A DNA stretch of 64,000 bases from positions 16,331 to 80,330 of the forward strand of contig JAAELC010000128.1 in assembly GCA_024227135.1 (NCBI GenBank), given 5' to 3'. This DNA is from Gammaproteobacteria bacterium (GTDB lineage Bacteria > Pseudomonadota > Gammaproteobacteria > Chromatiales > Chromatiaceae). This document shows, piece by piece, positions 1 to 9,871 of the stretch (its first letter is position 1; each line of letters begins with the position of its first letter). The notes beneath the pieces were generated by a model. That model was not told the DNA's origin and searched no databases. It saw nothing but the letters and a program-made list of their open reading frames with translations. Made by a program: the position numbers and the translations under genes.

Positions 1-584
1 AGATGCACCTGAAAGGAGGTCGTGGCCGATTCAAGCATCACATCCTCATGCCGAAAACTGAGCCGCTCCCTCCCCGCGATATCCATTTCCAAAGCGCCGC
101 CGCCCCGCAGCCGCGCCAACTGCTCATCCAGCGCCTGATATCGCTGCATACTGGACATGTTATCCGTGGTCAGATCCTGCTCCACCACCGTCGGCAGAAT
201 CCCGATCATCGCCAGACGGGTATCAAAACGCTTCGCAGCCTGATTGCACTTAGCCCAGGTCACCGCCAGTTCATCTGCAAGCCGGCTCAGCGCGGCTCCC
301 TGCAAAGGTTGAGGACTGCCATTCAACTCCAGATTAAACCGGGCCAGTTCGGGTACCACGAGAGGATCCTGCAGCAATCTGAGCAACTCCTGGTTCACCG
401 ACTTGGGGCGGGCCTGCCTGTCCAGCAGCCAGGCTTCCAGCTCGAATCCACCTACATGATCGCTTTGTGGAATGTCACCCTCGGTAAACCACTGCTCCAG
501 CAGTCGTGTTTCATTGGCCAGCCGTCTGGAGAAATCCTGAAAATCTTCCGGTTTGAAATGGCTGTCCGCTATCTCTTGCCCCAT
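1..584 (-). CDS. Glutamate-cysteine ligase family (GCS2-type carboxylate-amine ligase), N-terminal part, cut by window edge
   Basis: About 194 residues are visible; the C-terminus lies beyond the left edge. The product resembles GCS2/YbdK-type ATP-dependent carboxylate-amine ligases, which form gamma-glutamyl or similar amide bonds, as in glutathione synthesis. Supporting segments are GGFELEAWLLD near residue 46, matching the GxExE nucleotide/metal motif, then ARFNLELNG, RYQALDEQL and a terminal ESATTSFQVH like the substrate-binding strand of the family. The ATG at 582-584 has a GGAG about 9 nt upstream. It lies about 150 bp downstream of murU on the same strand. The exact substrate is not determinable from this fragment. 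Confidence 0.7.
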   Translation of the reverse strand, partial: MGQEIADSHFKPEDFQDFSRRLANETRLLEQWFTEGDIPQSDHVGGFELEAWLLDRQARPKSVNQELLRLLQDPLVVPELARFNLELNGSPQPLQGAALSRLADELAVTWAKCNQAAKRFDTRLAMIGILPTVVEQDLTTDNMSSMQRYQALDEQLARLRGGGALEMDIAGRERLSFRHEDVMLESATTSFQVH

Positions 585-733
585 CTGTACTCCATCCAGG
601 TAATGGTGGTGGAGGTGAGTTTACCAGCATTGATGACAAGACGTGTCCCCCAGGCAAGGGTTATCTCCCCGCACCTTGCTACCAAACCTCATGGGGACGC
701 TGAACCCCTCGAAACAATGTTGAGAAAGCCCTG

Positions 734-1450
<717 letters not shown>

Positions 1451-1534
1451 TCAGTGGCGGAACTGTCGACAGCCGGTCGAAATACTCAAACGCTTCGGTA
1501 TCGTGCAACTCGATACCGGTAAGGTCAGAGATAA

Positions 1535-1550
1535 CCCCGGGGTCCCGGGG
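1535..1550 (-). terminator. GC-rich hairpin just after rho
   Basis: A 6-bp CCCCGG/CCGGGG stem with a four-base loop lies about 10 bp past the rho stop codon. There is no clear U tract on the rho strand, so it could be an RNA 3'-end stabiliser or a weak terminator. Confidence 0.3.
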
Positions 1551-1560
1551 CGAAACGTCG

Positions 1561-2817
1561 TTAACGTCGCATCGCCTCAAAGAACTCTTCGTTGGTCTTG
1601 GTGACCTTGAGCTTGTCGTAGAGAAATTCCATCGCTGCCAGCTCATCCATGGGGTGCAGAATCTTTCTCAGAATCCACATCTTCTGAAGATCATTGGATT
1701 TCATCAGCAAATCTTCACGCCGGGTACCGGAACGGTTGATATTGATGGCCGGAAATATCCTCTTCTCAGCGATACGCCGATCCAGGTGTATCTCCATATT
1801 GCCGGTCCCCTTGAACTCCTCGTAGATCACATCATCCATCCGCGATCCGGTCTCTACCAGTGCGGTGGCGATAATCGTCAGACTGCCACCCTCTTCCACA
1901 TTGCGCGCGGCACCGAAAAAGCGCTTGGGACGTTGCAGCGCATTTGCATCGACACCACCGGTCAAGACCTTCCCGGAGGACGGAATGACCGTGTTGTAGG
2001 CTCTGGCCAGACGCGTGATGGAATCCAGCAGAATCACCACGTCTTTCTTGTGCTCGACCAGACGCTTGGCCTTTTCGATCACCATCTCAGCAACTTGAAC
2101 GTGGCGTGCCGCCGGCTCATCGAATGTCGACGAAATCACTTCGCCACGCACCGAACGTTTCATTTCCGTCACCTCTTCCGGCCGCTCGTCGATGAGCAGC
2201 ACGATCAAGTGGCTGTTCGGGTGATTGTGCGCAATGGACTGGGCCACGTTCTGCATCAACATGGTCTTGCCAGCCTTAGGGGGCGAGACGATCAGGCCAC
2301 GCTGTCCTTTGCCAATGGGCGCCACCAGCTCGATAGTCCGCGCTGTTATGTCTTCCGTGCTGCCGTTACCCACTTCCAGGGTGAACTTACGATTGGCAAA
2401 CAGCGGAGTAAAATTCTCGAACAGAATTTTATTCTTGGCATTTTCCGGTTTGTCGTAATTGATCTCACTGACTTTCAGCAGGGCAAAGTAGCGTTCGCTG
2501 TCTTTGGGCGGACGAATCTTTCCCGATATGGAATCACCGGTACGCAGACTGAACCGACGAATCTGACTGGGCGAGACGTAGATATCATCCGGACCGGCAA
2601 GGTAAGAACTGTCGGCAGCCCTCAGAAATCCAAATCCATCCTGGAGGATTTCGAGCACACCGTCACCGTAGATATCCTCGCCACTCTTGGCGTGTGCTTT
2701 GAGGATGGCAAAAATAAGATCCTGTTTACGGGCACGCGCCATACCCTCGACCTTGTTGGTATGAGCCAGTTCCACCAATTCGGCCACAGGCATTTTTTTC
2801 AGTTCGGTGAGATTCAT
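1561..2817 (-). CDS. rho: Transcription termination factor Rho
   Basis: A complete 418-residue Rho, the hexameric RNA-dependent ATPase that ends transcription. It begins [18 protein letters not shown] (Rho N-domain), followed by the cold-shock-like RNA-binding region with DGFGFLR, the P-loop PPKAGKTM near residue 180, the Walker B region [16 protein letters not shown] and the Q-loop/R-loop region [21 protein letters not shown]. Length equals that of typical gammaproteobacterial Rho (about 419). It lies downstream of trxA on the same strand, with rhlB divergent, an arrangement well known in gammaproteobacteria. The 189-bp leader between trxA and rho could hold autoregulatory sites, but I see no decisive signal. 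Confidence 0.98.
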   Translation of the reverse strand: MNLTELKKMPVAELVELAHTNKVEGMARARKQDLIFAILKAHAKSGEDIYGDGVLEILQDGFGFLRAADSSYLAGPDDIYVSPSQIRRFSLRTGDSISGKIRPPKDSERYFALLKVSEINYDKPENAKNKILFENFTPLFANRKFTLEVGNGSTEDITARTIELVAPIGKGQRGLIVSPPKAGKTMLMQNVAQSIAHNHPNSHLIVLLIDERPEEVTEMKRSVRGEVISSTFDEPAARHVQVAEMVIEKAKRLVEHKKDVVILLDSITRLARAYNTVIPSSGKVLTGGVDANALQRPKRFFGAARNVEEGGSLTIIATALVETGSRMDDVIYEEFKGTGNMEIHLDRRIAEKRIFPAININRSGTRREDLLMKSNDLQKMWILRKILHPMDELAAMEFLYDKLKVTKTNEEFFEAMRR

Positions 2818-3006
2818 GATGTCTTCATTTGTGCGTTTGAATTTGATTCATACAGGCGGGAAGTGCCTGCAGGGATGCTTACATAAGAGTTGAGCCAGGC
2901 GTCCTTCGTCGGTCCTGACCATCAGGGAATTCGGTGCCTAGGGGGTCCGGGGGGCTCTCTTTCTGGCCACTCCCGGACATGAATGGCATTTTTCTGATCG
3001 TAGTTT

Positions 3007-3333
3007 TTAAAGGTTGCTGTCGATGAACGCCATGAGCTGGGATTTGGAAACAGCACCTACTTTGGTGGCTTCCACCTCGCCGTTCTTGAAGAGCATCAGT
3101 GTGGGTATTCCGCGGATTCCGTATCTGGGCGGTGTATTGGGGTTGTCATCGATATTCAGCTTTGCAACTGTCAATCGCCCCGTGTACTCGCTGGCTACCT
3201 GGTCCAGAACCGGGGCGATCATCTTGCAGGGACCACACCATTCAGCCCAGTAGTCCACCAGTACCGGTTGACTGGATTTCAAAACCTCGGTTTCAAAAGA
3301 ATCATCACTCAGATGAACAATCTGTTCACTCAC
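3007..3333 (-). CDS. trxA: Thioredoxin 1
   Basis: A 108-residue cytosolic thioredoxin with the classic active site WAEWCGPCK (cysteines 33 and 36), the cis-proline segment [11 protein letters not shown] and the C-terminal helix. It reduces protein disulfides using electrons from thioredoxin reductase. The start is GTG at 3331-3333, preceded by GGAG about 8 nt upstream. It is immediately upstream of rho on the same strand, and the rhlB helicase diverges from it. Confidence 0.97.
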   Translation of the reverse strand: MSEQIVHLSDDSFETEVLKSSQPVLVDYWAEWCGPCKMIAPVLDQVASEYTGRLTVAKLNIDDNPNTPPRYGIRGIPTLMLFKNGEVEATKVGAVSKSQLMAFIDSNL

Positions 3334-3695
3334 TTGAGCATCTCCAAAAAATTAGTCTGGTTGGGAAACTACCTGGCTGTGCGGGACCGCACCTGCGTTC
3401 CTTCCTACTCGGAATTGTTTTAAACCGGCAAGCAATCGACCCGAAACACCGATGCCCTGACTTTAATTCAGAATCTGCCGCGTATCCAGCCCAAAGCACT
3501 TAATCTCGTCACCTGGTGCCAATGCTGAAATCCTAACGCCTGCTAGAGAACGGTGTGTTCTTTTACAAACGCTTAAGCGGGGGGAGGTGTTTTATTCGGA
3601 TTTGGACCCACGAAAAAACAGGATTACGTATTTGATCCCAATATTATTCGTTTTGCAAGTCCAATGGGGAGTTATTTGCTGTATCCTAGCCGGTT
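3334..3695. other. Divergent intergenic region trxA / rhlB
   Basis: 362 bp with no convincing gene. It must hold the trxA promoter on the minus strand and the rhlB promoter on the plus strand. The part from about 3540 to 3680 is AT-richer than the surroundings. I could not pick a canonical -35/-10 pair with proper spacing. Confidence 0.4.
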
Positions 3696-4991
3696 ATGAG
3701 CAAAAAACACCTGACAGACGTAAAATTCGACAGCTTCGGTTTCACTCCGGAAATCACCAAGGGCGTTCAGGAGGCAGGGTTTTCCCAGTGCACCCCGATC
3801 CAGGCAGAAGCTATACCTATCGCCCTCGACGGACAGGATGTTGCCGGACAGGCACAGACGGGAACCGGCAAGACTGCCGCTTTTCTGCTGGTCGCTTTCC
3901 AACACCTGCTGACCCACCCCGAGAAGGAAGGCCGACGCCCAAACCAGCCCAGGGCCTTGATGCTGGCCCCCACCCGAGAGCTGGCGGTACAGATCCACGA
4001 CGATGCCAAGCTACTGGGCAAACACACCGGACTCAAACTGGGGCTGGTGTTCGGGGGCACCGGCTACGAACAGCAGCGACGACAACTGGAAGAGGGCGTG
4101 GACATCCTTATCGGGACTCCCGGCCGGTTGATCGATTACTTTAAACAGAAGGTCTATGACCTCAAGGCGATTCAGGTCATTGTGCTTGACGAAGCCGACC
4201 GGATGTTCGACCTGGGATTCATCAAAGACATCCGCTACATGCTGCGACGGTGCCCACCACCCCCGGAGCGCCTGGGAATGCTCTTTTCTGCCACCCTCTC
4301 CTACCGGGTCAAGGAACTGGCTTACGAGCACATGAACAATCCCGAGTCAGTGACGGTACAAGATGACAAAATCACCGCCGACAATGTTGTCCAGACCTGC
4401 TACATGATCGGTAATGATGAGAAGATATCCCTGCTGATCGGCCTGCTCAGGCACATGGAAGCCAACCGAACCATCGTTTTTGTCAATACGAAAAGGGGTG
4501 CCGATCTGGTCTGGGGATTTCTGCAAGGCAACGGCTTCGGGGCAGCGGTCCTTTCCGGGGACGTTCCCCAGAAAAAGCGCCTGAGTCTGCTGAAACAGTT
4601 CCAGTCCGGCGAACTGCCGGTGCTGGTGGCCACCGATGTGGCAGCCCGGGGACTGCACATTCCCGATGTCACCCATGTCATCAACTATGATCTGCCCGAA
4701 GATGCGGAAGACTATGTCCACAGAATCGGAAGAACCGCCCGTGCCGGCGCCAGTGGAGACGCCATCAGCTTTGCGTGCGAGACTTTCTCTTTCTCACTGC
4801 CCGAGATCGAAGATTATCTCGGCCACAAGCTGCCAATGGAAAGGGTATCGACAGATTTCCTGGCTGAAATCGACCCCAAAAGCCGGGTCAGGGTGGATCG
4901 CCCGCGCCGGGACGGCGGTCGCAAGGGTGGACGCAGACATTCACCCCGAAAGGGGCATAGCAATCGCAGCCGCAGCAAGCCCAGACGCTGA
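3696..4991 (+). CDS. rhlB: ATP-dependent RNA helicase RhlB (DEAD-box)
   Basis: A 431-residue DEAD-box helicase. In order: Q motif (GFSQCTPIQAEAIP), Walker A AQTGTGKT, PTRELAVQ, GTPGRL, DEAD within VLDEADRMFD, SAT, then the C-terminal RecA domain with VATDVAARGLHIP and HRIGRTARAG. The C-terminal tail (about residues 395-431) is Arg/Lys/Gly-rich and probably binds RNA. RhlB works with RNase E in the degradosome. The divergent position next to trxA-rho matches the genomic neighbourhood in other gammaproteobacteria and supports RhlB over the related RhlE or SrmB. Confidence 0.93.
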   Translation: MSKKHLTDVKFDSFGFTPEITKGVQEAGFSQCTPIQAEAIPIALDGQDVAGQAQTGTGKTAAFLLVAFQHLLTHPEKEGRRPNQPRALMLAPTRELAVQIHDDAKLLGKHTGLKLGLVFGGTGYEQQRRQLEEGVDILIGTPGRLIDYFKQKVYDLKAIQVIVLDEADRMFDLGFIKDIRYMLRRCPPPPERLGMLFSATLSYRVKELAYEHMNNPESVTVQDDKITADNVVQTCYMIGNDEKISLLIGLLRHMEANRTIVFVNTKRGADLVWGFLQGNGFGAAVLSGDVPQKKRLSLLKQFQSGELPVLVATDVAARGLHIPDVTHVINYDLPEDAEDYVHRIGRTARAGASGDAISFACETFSFSLPEIEDYLGHKLPMERVSTDFLAEIDPKSRVRVDRPRRDGGRKGGRRHSPRKGHSNRSRSKPRR

Positions 4992-5084
4992 TCCAGACCG
5001 TTCAAATCCCGGGGACGGTGGCACAGGCCCCACTGGGCTGGAAGGCTTTACAGTCAGTCATCACTTACTTCACACCTGTAAAAC

Positions 5085-5495
5085 ATGAAAACAGACTGCC
5101 AGCCCCCCCCTGAACCGATCATCGCGCTGGATCCGAAGAACAAGTGCAGCCGCTGTCATAATTCCAAATGCTGCACCTATATCACCGAAGCACTCGGCGC
5201 GGCACCCCGTTCAAAAGCTGATTTCGAACACCTTCTCTGGCAGGTATCCCACAAGGGGATAAGCGCCTATAAAGACCGGGATGGCTGGTTTCTTCTCATC
5301 AATGCCCCCTGCTCCCACCTGGGACCGGGTGGAGCCTGTGCCATATACGATCACAGACCACAGATTTGCCGGGACTACGATAATGACTGGTGCGAGCTGG
5401 ATGCTCCCGCGGAGGAGGGTTTCCAACTCCATTTCCGCAACTACGACGAACTGTTGAAATACTGCAGGAAACGCTTTAAAACCTGGGGGAAGTAA
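5085..5495 (+). CDS. YkgJ-type cysteine-cluster protein
   Basis: A 136-residue protein of the zinc/iron-chelating CxxCxxxxCC family. CSRCHNSKCC near residue 22 and the later CSHLGPGGACAIYDHRPQICRDY give the spaced cysteines that define the family. The biochemical role of the family is unsettled. The gene follows rhlB by about 90 bp on the same strand and may be cotranscribed with it. Its last 20 bp overlap the 3' end of the convergent HAD phosphatase gene. Confidence 0.8.
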   Translation: MKTDCQPPPEPIIALDPKNKCSRCHNSKCCTYITEALGAAPRSKADFEHLLWQVSHKGISAYKDRDGWFLLINAPCSHLGPGGACAIYDHRPQICRDYDNDWCELDAPAEEGFQLHFRNYDELLKYCRKRFKTWGK

Positions 5496-6147
5496 GGCCG
5501 GACAGCAGCTCGTCGAAACCATGGATGGCCGGATAACCACCCGGTTCCCGGTCCGGCCCCCGGGTATCCGGCCTGAGTATGCTCAACAACCAGGAGATGC
5601 CGTACTGATCGGCCGATGCAAGAACGCTGAGATTATCATCCACGAAAAGCGTACGCTCCCGATCGAAGGGTTCCACCTCCTGCAACTTGCTCCAGAACCG
5701 GGGATTCTCCTTGGGCAACCCCAGATCGTGAGCACAAATCACTGCATCCAGGTACCCCGCAAGCTGAGTGCGCTCAAGTTTCAGCGCCAGGGATTTCTGG
5801 TGCGCATTGGTGACCAGGGCAACCCGCTTTCCCCTCTCCCTGACAGCACCCAGGAACTCGGTAACATGGGGGTGCACCGAAATCAGATGACTGACCTCTT
5901 CCTTGAGCAGCGCTACATCCAGTTCCAGCTCACGACTCCAGTGATCCAGGCAGTACCACTCCAGCGTCCCCTCGATGTCTTTGTAACCGGTCAGCAGTAG
6001 TTTGCTCGACGCCTCAAGGCTCAACCCCCTTGCTTCTGCATAACGTTTTGGTACATGTTCGAGCCAGAAATAGTTGTCGAAATGTAAATCCAGCAAGGTG
6101 CCATCCATATCGAGAAAGAGGCAGTCTATTTTGTTCCAATCGAACAT
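5476..6147 (-). CDS. yrfG: YrfG-like HAD hydrolase (GMP/IMP nucleotidase family)
   Basis: A 223-residue haloacid-dehalogenase phosphatase. Motif I is FLDMDGTLLDL, motif II is ALVTNAH, the lysine is in GLPKENPRFW and motif III is LFVDDNLSVL. Residues following motif I (HFDNYFWLEHVPKRYA) and LEWYCLDHW match Escherichia coli YrfG, a purine nucleotide 5'-phosphatase. The ATG at 6147 gives the family length. An in-frame ATG pair at 6180/6177 has a better GGAG and would add ten or eleven residues. The 3' end overlaps the convergent cysteine-cluster gene by 20 bp. Confidence 0.85.
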   Translation of the reverse strand: MFDWNKIDCLFLDMDGTLLDLHFDNYFWLEHVPKRYAEARGLSLEASSKLLLTGYKDIEGTLEWYCLDHWSRELELDVALLKEEVSHLISVHPHVTEFLGAVRERGKRVALVTNAHQKSLALKLERTQLAGYLDAVICAHDLGLPKENPRFWSKLQEVEPFDRERTLFVDDNLSVLASADQYGISWLLSILRPDTRGPDREPGGYPAIHGFDELLSGLTSPRF

Positions 6148-6478
6148 AATGCAAAGCTGACCCAACTGTTCTAACATCATTAAAAAGGCACTCCGCCCCT
6201 GTCACGATGACGAAGTGCGGGTGAGACAACCTCCGATACTGAAGGAAACAGAACGGACAATCCACCCTGGACTTCGATTACACCCCGGAGCCGCCGGCCT
6301 GGCGGAAACGGCGAAGTAGTGAAACCTCTGGGGTGGAGAACCAGCACCCTTTCAATGAGGCAAACTGACCTTGAAAAAGCCCAGGCACTCAACCGGCATA
6401 CCACCGGGCCCACGGTATGACGGCAGGAAGGCGCAGACGTCAGTTTTCTGGTATTCGCTGAACACGGAGCACCGTCCT

Positions 6479-7528
6479 ATGGGTGAACACAGCTTCCTAT
6501 TCCGCACAGACTATGGCCTCAAACAACTCACCTGGCTGATATGCCTGCTTTTTTCTCTATCCGCCGGGGCCGTGACCGACCCGGATGAAGCTTTCGAATT
6601 CCGGGACTTCCCCCTGACCGAACCCCTGGATCATCCCGATTGGTTCAAGGAGAGCTTCCTGGATCTCCGGGAGGATTTCGAGGAAGCGATTGATGCCGGA
6701 CGCAAAGGTATCATCGTTTACTTTGGTCAGCGACGCTGTGCCTATTGCAAGTTACTGATGAAGGTCAACTTCGGTATGGAGGATATCAACACTTACACCC
6801 GTTTGAATTTTGACATCATACCTGTGGATATCTGGGGTGTGGATGAGCTCACTGACATGCAGGGGCAAACACTCACAGAACGGGAATTCTCGGTACGCGA
6901 AAACACCAACTTTACGCCCTCCCTGATTTTTTACGGCAGCAACGGGAAAGAGGCACTGCGCTTGCGTGGCTACTACCCTCCCTACAAATTTCGTGCTGCA
7001 CTCGAGTACGTAGCCGATAACCACTACCAGAAGGAGACATTCAGCGAGTACCTGGAGCGGGCAGAGGGCGCGCTGGCGTTCGAGCCCGGAGAACTCAACG
7101 ATGAAGACTTCTTCAGCCCGCCACCCTACGCGCTGGATCGAAGCCATCGCCCCGGCGAACAGCCCCTGGCGGTTTTTTTCGAGCAGGGGAGCTGCCATGC
7201 CTGTGACGTGCTGCACAGCCAACCCATGGAGGAATCAACCATCAGGGACCTCTTTGGACAGTTCGAAAACATACAGCTGGACTACCACGCTGAAACCCCT
7301 GTTATCACCCCGTCCGGCGATCGCACGACCGCAAGAGACTGGGCCAGGACGTTGAACCTGTTTTATACACCTTCGGTGGTGTTCTTCGACGAACAGGGGC
7401 GGGAGATTATCCGTGTCGATTCAGTAGTACAGTTTTACCGCCTGCGAAATGTGCTGAACTACATCAGCAGCCGTGGCTATCAAACCGAGCCCAACTACCA
7501 GAAATGGCGGGTAAAAAGCGGTTTCTAG
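6479..7528 (+). CDS. Exported protein with two thioredoxin-like CxxC domains
   Basis: 349 residues. A hydrophobic segment at about residues 15-32 (LTWLICLLFSLSAGAV) looks like a signal peptide. The first thioredoxin-like domain has IIVYFGQRRCAYCKLL (cysteines 87 and 90) and a cis-Pro-like FTPSLIFY. The second has LAVFFEQGSCHACDVL (cysteines 239 and 242) and YTPSVVFFD. It resembles SoxW/DsbE-like periplasmic thioredoxins in duplicate. Likely role: disulfide reduction or thiol handling outside the cytoplasm. The ATG at 6479 has GGAG nine bases upstream; an ATG at 6371 has no such site. The partner reductase and substrate are unknown. Confidence 0.7.
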   Translation: MGEHSFLFRTDYGLKQLTWLICLLFSLSAGAVTDPDEAFEFRDFPLTEPLDHPDWFKESFLDLREDFEEAIDAGRKGIIVYFGQRRCAYCKLLMKVNFGMEDINTYTRLNFDIIPVDIWGVDELTDMQGQTLTEREFSVRENTNFTPSLIFYGSNGKEALRLRGYYPPYKFRAALEYVADNHYQKETFSEYLERAEGALAFEPGELNDEDFFSPPPYALDRSHRPGEQPLAVFFEQGSCHACDVLHSQPMEESTIRDLFGQFENIQLDYHAETPVITPSGDRTTARDWARTLNLFYTPSVVFFDEQGREIIRVDSVVQFYRLRNVLNYISSRGYQTEPNYQKWRVKSGF

Positions 7529-7832
7529 CCCCGTGGAATCCCCCACCCATGGGATGCTTGACATAGTTGCAGCCGGCCCTGGCCCCATGAGCTATAGTTA
7601 GGTACGACCAGATGGCATTTCAAAGGGATACAGGGCACTTTACCATCCAAGGGAACGACCATTCCCTGAACACTGTGCCCCATCGCGAAACGCCACCGGG
7701 TCGATTATTCCGGAATAACCACGTGGACGGAGTACTGGTAGCAGCCAGACGGGAAATCACCTTTTGTATTCTCTCATCGCGACCTGCCGGGGCCTTGTGG
7801 CTGGAACCGGGCAACGACAGCCCGCCAGGCCG
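7529..7832. other. Intergenic stretch containing a decayed element-B copy
   Basis: 304 bp without a gene. From about 7601 to 7739 it resembles the right half of the 271-bp element at 31156-31426: a central palindrome-like segment (AAGGGAACGACCATTCCC), then CACTGTGCC, GCGAAACGCC and a terminal GTGGACGGAGTACTGG. Confidence 0.4.
7601..7739 (+). repeat. Degenerate copy of miniature element B
   Basis: Compared by eye with the copy at 31156-31426, the right terminus (CACGTGGACGGAGTACTGG against CACGTTGACGGAGTACCAG), the central palindrome and the ACACTG core are recognisable. The left inverted repeat is barely recognisable, so this copy is old or truncated. Confidence 0.45.
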
Positions 7833-8273
7833 CTATTCCCAATTCTCGCAGAAAGTCCGTTGAAAAGCGGTCTCTTCCCGCTGCTGCTGGCGCAACAATT
7901 CCCCCTCGGACGGGCTGTATCCCTTTCGTCGCTGCCAGCGAATGCGCTGCAGCGTCTGCTGTCCCTCCCAGCAACGCCGCTGGATGCCCGGGTTTTCCAC
8001 CGGCCTTTCAGCCAACGCTTCGCCCGTCGGGGCCTGTTGCCGCTCCGAACTCTGGGAACTGCCGGATGCCCCAGAGGGTTTGATCCAGCCCACCAGAGGA
8101 GCAACCACTGTCAATGACTGCTCCGGTCCTTTCGGGCAATGCCCCTGACGAAACTCAACCCTGCCGGCACTATCTATGCAGCGAAACACCTGGGTCCCCG
8201 CCTGCACCGATACTCCTGCCTGGGCAATGGCCAGAAACAGCCACAACCTGCTACCGAATTTCCTTTTCATCAT
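7833..8273 (-). CDS. Secreted DUF4124-like small protein
   Basis: 146 residues with a signal peptide (KRKFGSRLWLFLAIAQAGVS, cleaved after VQA). The mature N-terminus, QVFRCIDSAGRVEFRQGHCP, matches the short DUF4124 pattern in which a Y/F-[RK]-[CW]-x-D-x-x-G motif precedes a cysteine. The rest is Gln/Arg/Glu-rich and ends in CENWE. The function of the domain is unknown; it is common in proteobacterial periplasmic proteins. The ATG at 8273 follows GGGAG. It stands alone, divergent from the GGDEF gene. Confidence 0.6.
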   Translation of the reverse strand: MMKRKFGSRLWLFLAIAQAGVSVQAGTQVFRCIDSAGRVEFRQGHCPKGPEQSLTVVAPLVGWIKPSGASGSSQSSERQQAPTGEALAERPVENPGIQRRCWEGQQTLQRIRWQRRKGYSPSEGELLRQQQREETAFQRTFCENWE

Positions 8274-8371
8274 CAAACTCCCTGTTGTTTACAAAACGAT
8301 CTCCGGAATATCAGCCATCCTGGATTCAAATTCCGGACTAAAGATAACTACCAAAGTGCCGATACAGTGAT

Positions 8372-9472
8372 ATGCCCCTACCTCAATCATCGCCCACCCC
8401 AGATGGGGAAACCCAAAAGCTCCGACAACAGCTTAGTGAACTGACCGCTGAGGCCATTCACAATGAGGAGACGTTCAAGCGCTGCCATGACCGGGAGGTA
8501 TCCCTGCTCTCGGCAGAGGGGCTGCCCCAGTTGCTGGATACCCTCACCAAGGGCATGCAGGCATCGTTCTCCCTTCACTGCATACACCTGGTACTAGACG
8601 ACCAGGATCACGAGCTGCGACATTTGCTGCTGAATTCGGGTAATTCCCCCGAGAATTTTCAATTTGTAACATTTTCTGACCAGATCGAGAAGTACAGCCC
8701 CGTATACCATCAGCTGAACATGCCCTGGCTGGGGTCTTACGACAGCGACAATCACCAGGCGCTTTTCTACGGTTGCGGGCGTATCCGCAGCATCGCCCTG
8801 TTGCCCATGATCCGCCGAGACTCTCTCGTCGGCGTCTTGCATCTGGGCAGCGACGACCCCTTTCGCTTCACCCGCCATCATGCCAGCCATTTTCTGCAAC
8901 GCCTGGCCACCATAGGTGCATTCTGCCTGGAAAGCGCCGCCAACAGGGAACATCTGGTAATCAGCGGACTCACCGATGTACTCACCGGCCTGCACAACCG
9001 CCGCTATCTGGACGGGCGCCTGGAAGAGGAAGTATCTCGAGCGAAGCGCTACGGAAATCCCTTGAGCTGCCTGTTCATCGATGCCGACCATTTCAAACGG
9101 GTAAACGATCACCACGGCCATCATGCGGGAGACCGGGTGTTGAGAGAGATTTCCCTGAGAGTTCGGGAATGCCTGCGCGCGTCTGATGTGGCCACCCGTT
9201 TTGGTGGAGAGGAATTTGCACTGCTGCTCCCCCAGACCGGGCGGGAAGAGGCATTCAATCTTGCAGAACGGATACGTTCCCAGGTCTGGGGATATCCGAT
9301 TTTACTGGAGTCGGGAGAAGAACTTCGCATCAGCGTATCTATCGGTGTGAGCCAGCTTTCCCAAACCGACCCCCATCAAACCGGAGAGCAACTGCTCTCT
9401 GATGCAGACAGCGCCCTTTATAAAGCAAAGAGAATGGGACGGAATCAGGTCAGAGCCGCCCTACCCGCCTGA
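8372..9472 (+). CDS. Diguanylate cyclase with N-terminal DUF484 (GAF-like) sensor domain
   Basis: 366 residues. An N-terminal coiled-coil-like stretch (residues 12-45) leads into a DUF484/GAF-like sensory domain (about 50-190, containing LPMIRRDSLVGVLHLGSDD). The GGDEF domain follows (about 195-362). The active-site motif is GGEEF at 278-282, a functional variant. RASD at 269-272 lies five residues before it and forms the RxxD inhibitory I-site, so product feedback is expected. FIDADHFKRVND carries the metal-binding aspartate. The predicted activity is cyclic-di-GMP synthesis in the cytoplasm. The signal sensed is unknown. The 3' end overlaps the convergent small gene by 23 bp. Confidence 0.9.
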   Translation: MPLPQSSPTPDGETQKLRQQLSELTAEAIHNEETFKRCHDREVSLLSAEGLPQLLDTLTKGMQASFSLHCIHLVLDDQDHELRHLLLNSGNSPENFQFVTFSDQIEKYSPVYHQLNMPWLGSYDSDNHQALFYGCGRIRSIALLPMIRRDSLVGVLHLGSDDPFRFTRHHASHFLQRLATIGAFCLESAANREHLVISGLTDVLTGLHNRRYLDGRLEEEVSRAKRYGNPLSCLFIDADHFKRVNDHHGHHAGDRVLREISLRVRECLRASDVATRFGGEEFALLLPQTGREEAFNLAERIRSQVWGYPILLESGEELRISVSIGVSQLSQTDPHQTGEQLLSDADSALYKAKRMGRNQVRAALPA

Positions 9473-9749
9473 ACGAGGATATTGCGGGGTGCACGCGGGC
9501 CAGACTTCCGGTACGGCCTTTGCGAGACCTGAGATGCTCAGCCATGCTGTATGACAACTCCTCACGCCCCCGAAGCTGGGAAATCGCACCCAGCAGATCT
9601 TGAGTAATCAGGAGCAGCTTACCGTAGCGTGCTATCAATGATCGCTGCTCGGTGGTCTGGGGTACACCAATAGCCGCAGCACTGACTTCGATGTTGATGA
9701 TTTCATCCATCAATTTACGGGTTAATTCCCCCTTGCGTTGATCACCCAT
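9450..9749 (-). CDS. Hypothetical 99-residue protein
   Basis: I do not recognise this protein. It is a predicted soluble, mostly helical polypeptide beginning MGDQRKGELTRKLMDEI, with a basic C-terminus. AGGGG lies about seven bases before the ATG, which supports translation. The 3' end overlaps the end of the convergent GGDEF gene by 23 bp. No membrane segment or metal motif is visible. Confidence 0.5.
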   Translation of the reverse strand: MGDQRKGELTRKLMDEIINIEVSAAAIGVPQTTEQRSLIARYGKLLLITQDLLGAISQLRGREELSYSMAEHLRSRKGRTGSLARVHPAISSFRRVGRL

Positions 9750-9871
9750 CTGTAAGCCCCTGGTTAAACAGCCCTACGAAAATTGCAACCTCATCCTGCA
9801 TTGAACATCGTAGTCCCTTTTCCCGAGGGAATCTATAGGGAATTACCCGAAATATCGTCCAGCCCCCCTGG

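Noticed and set aside
5003..5040. tRNA-like T-loop sequence GTTCAAATCCC after rhlB
   Set aside because: No matching acceptor, D or anticodon arms can be drawn around it.
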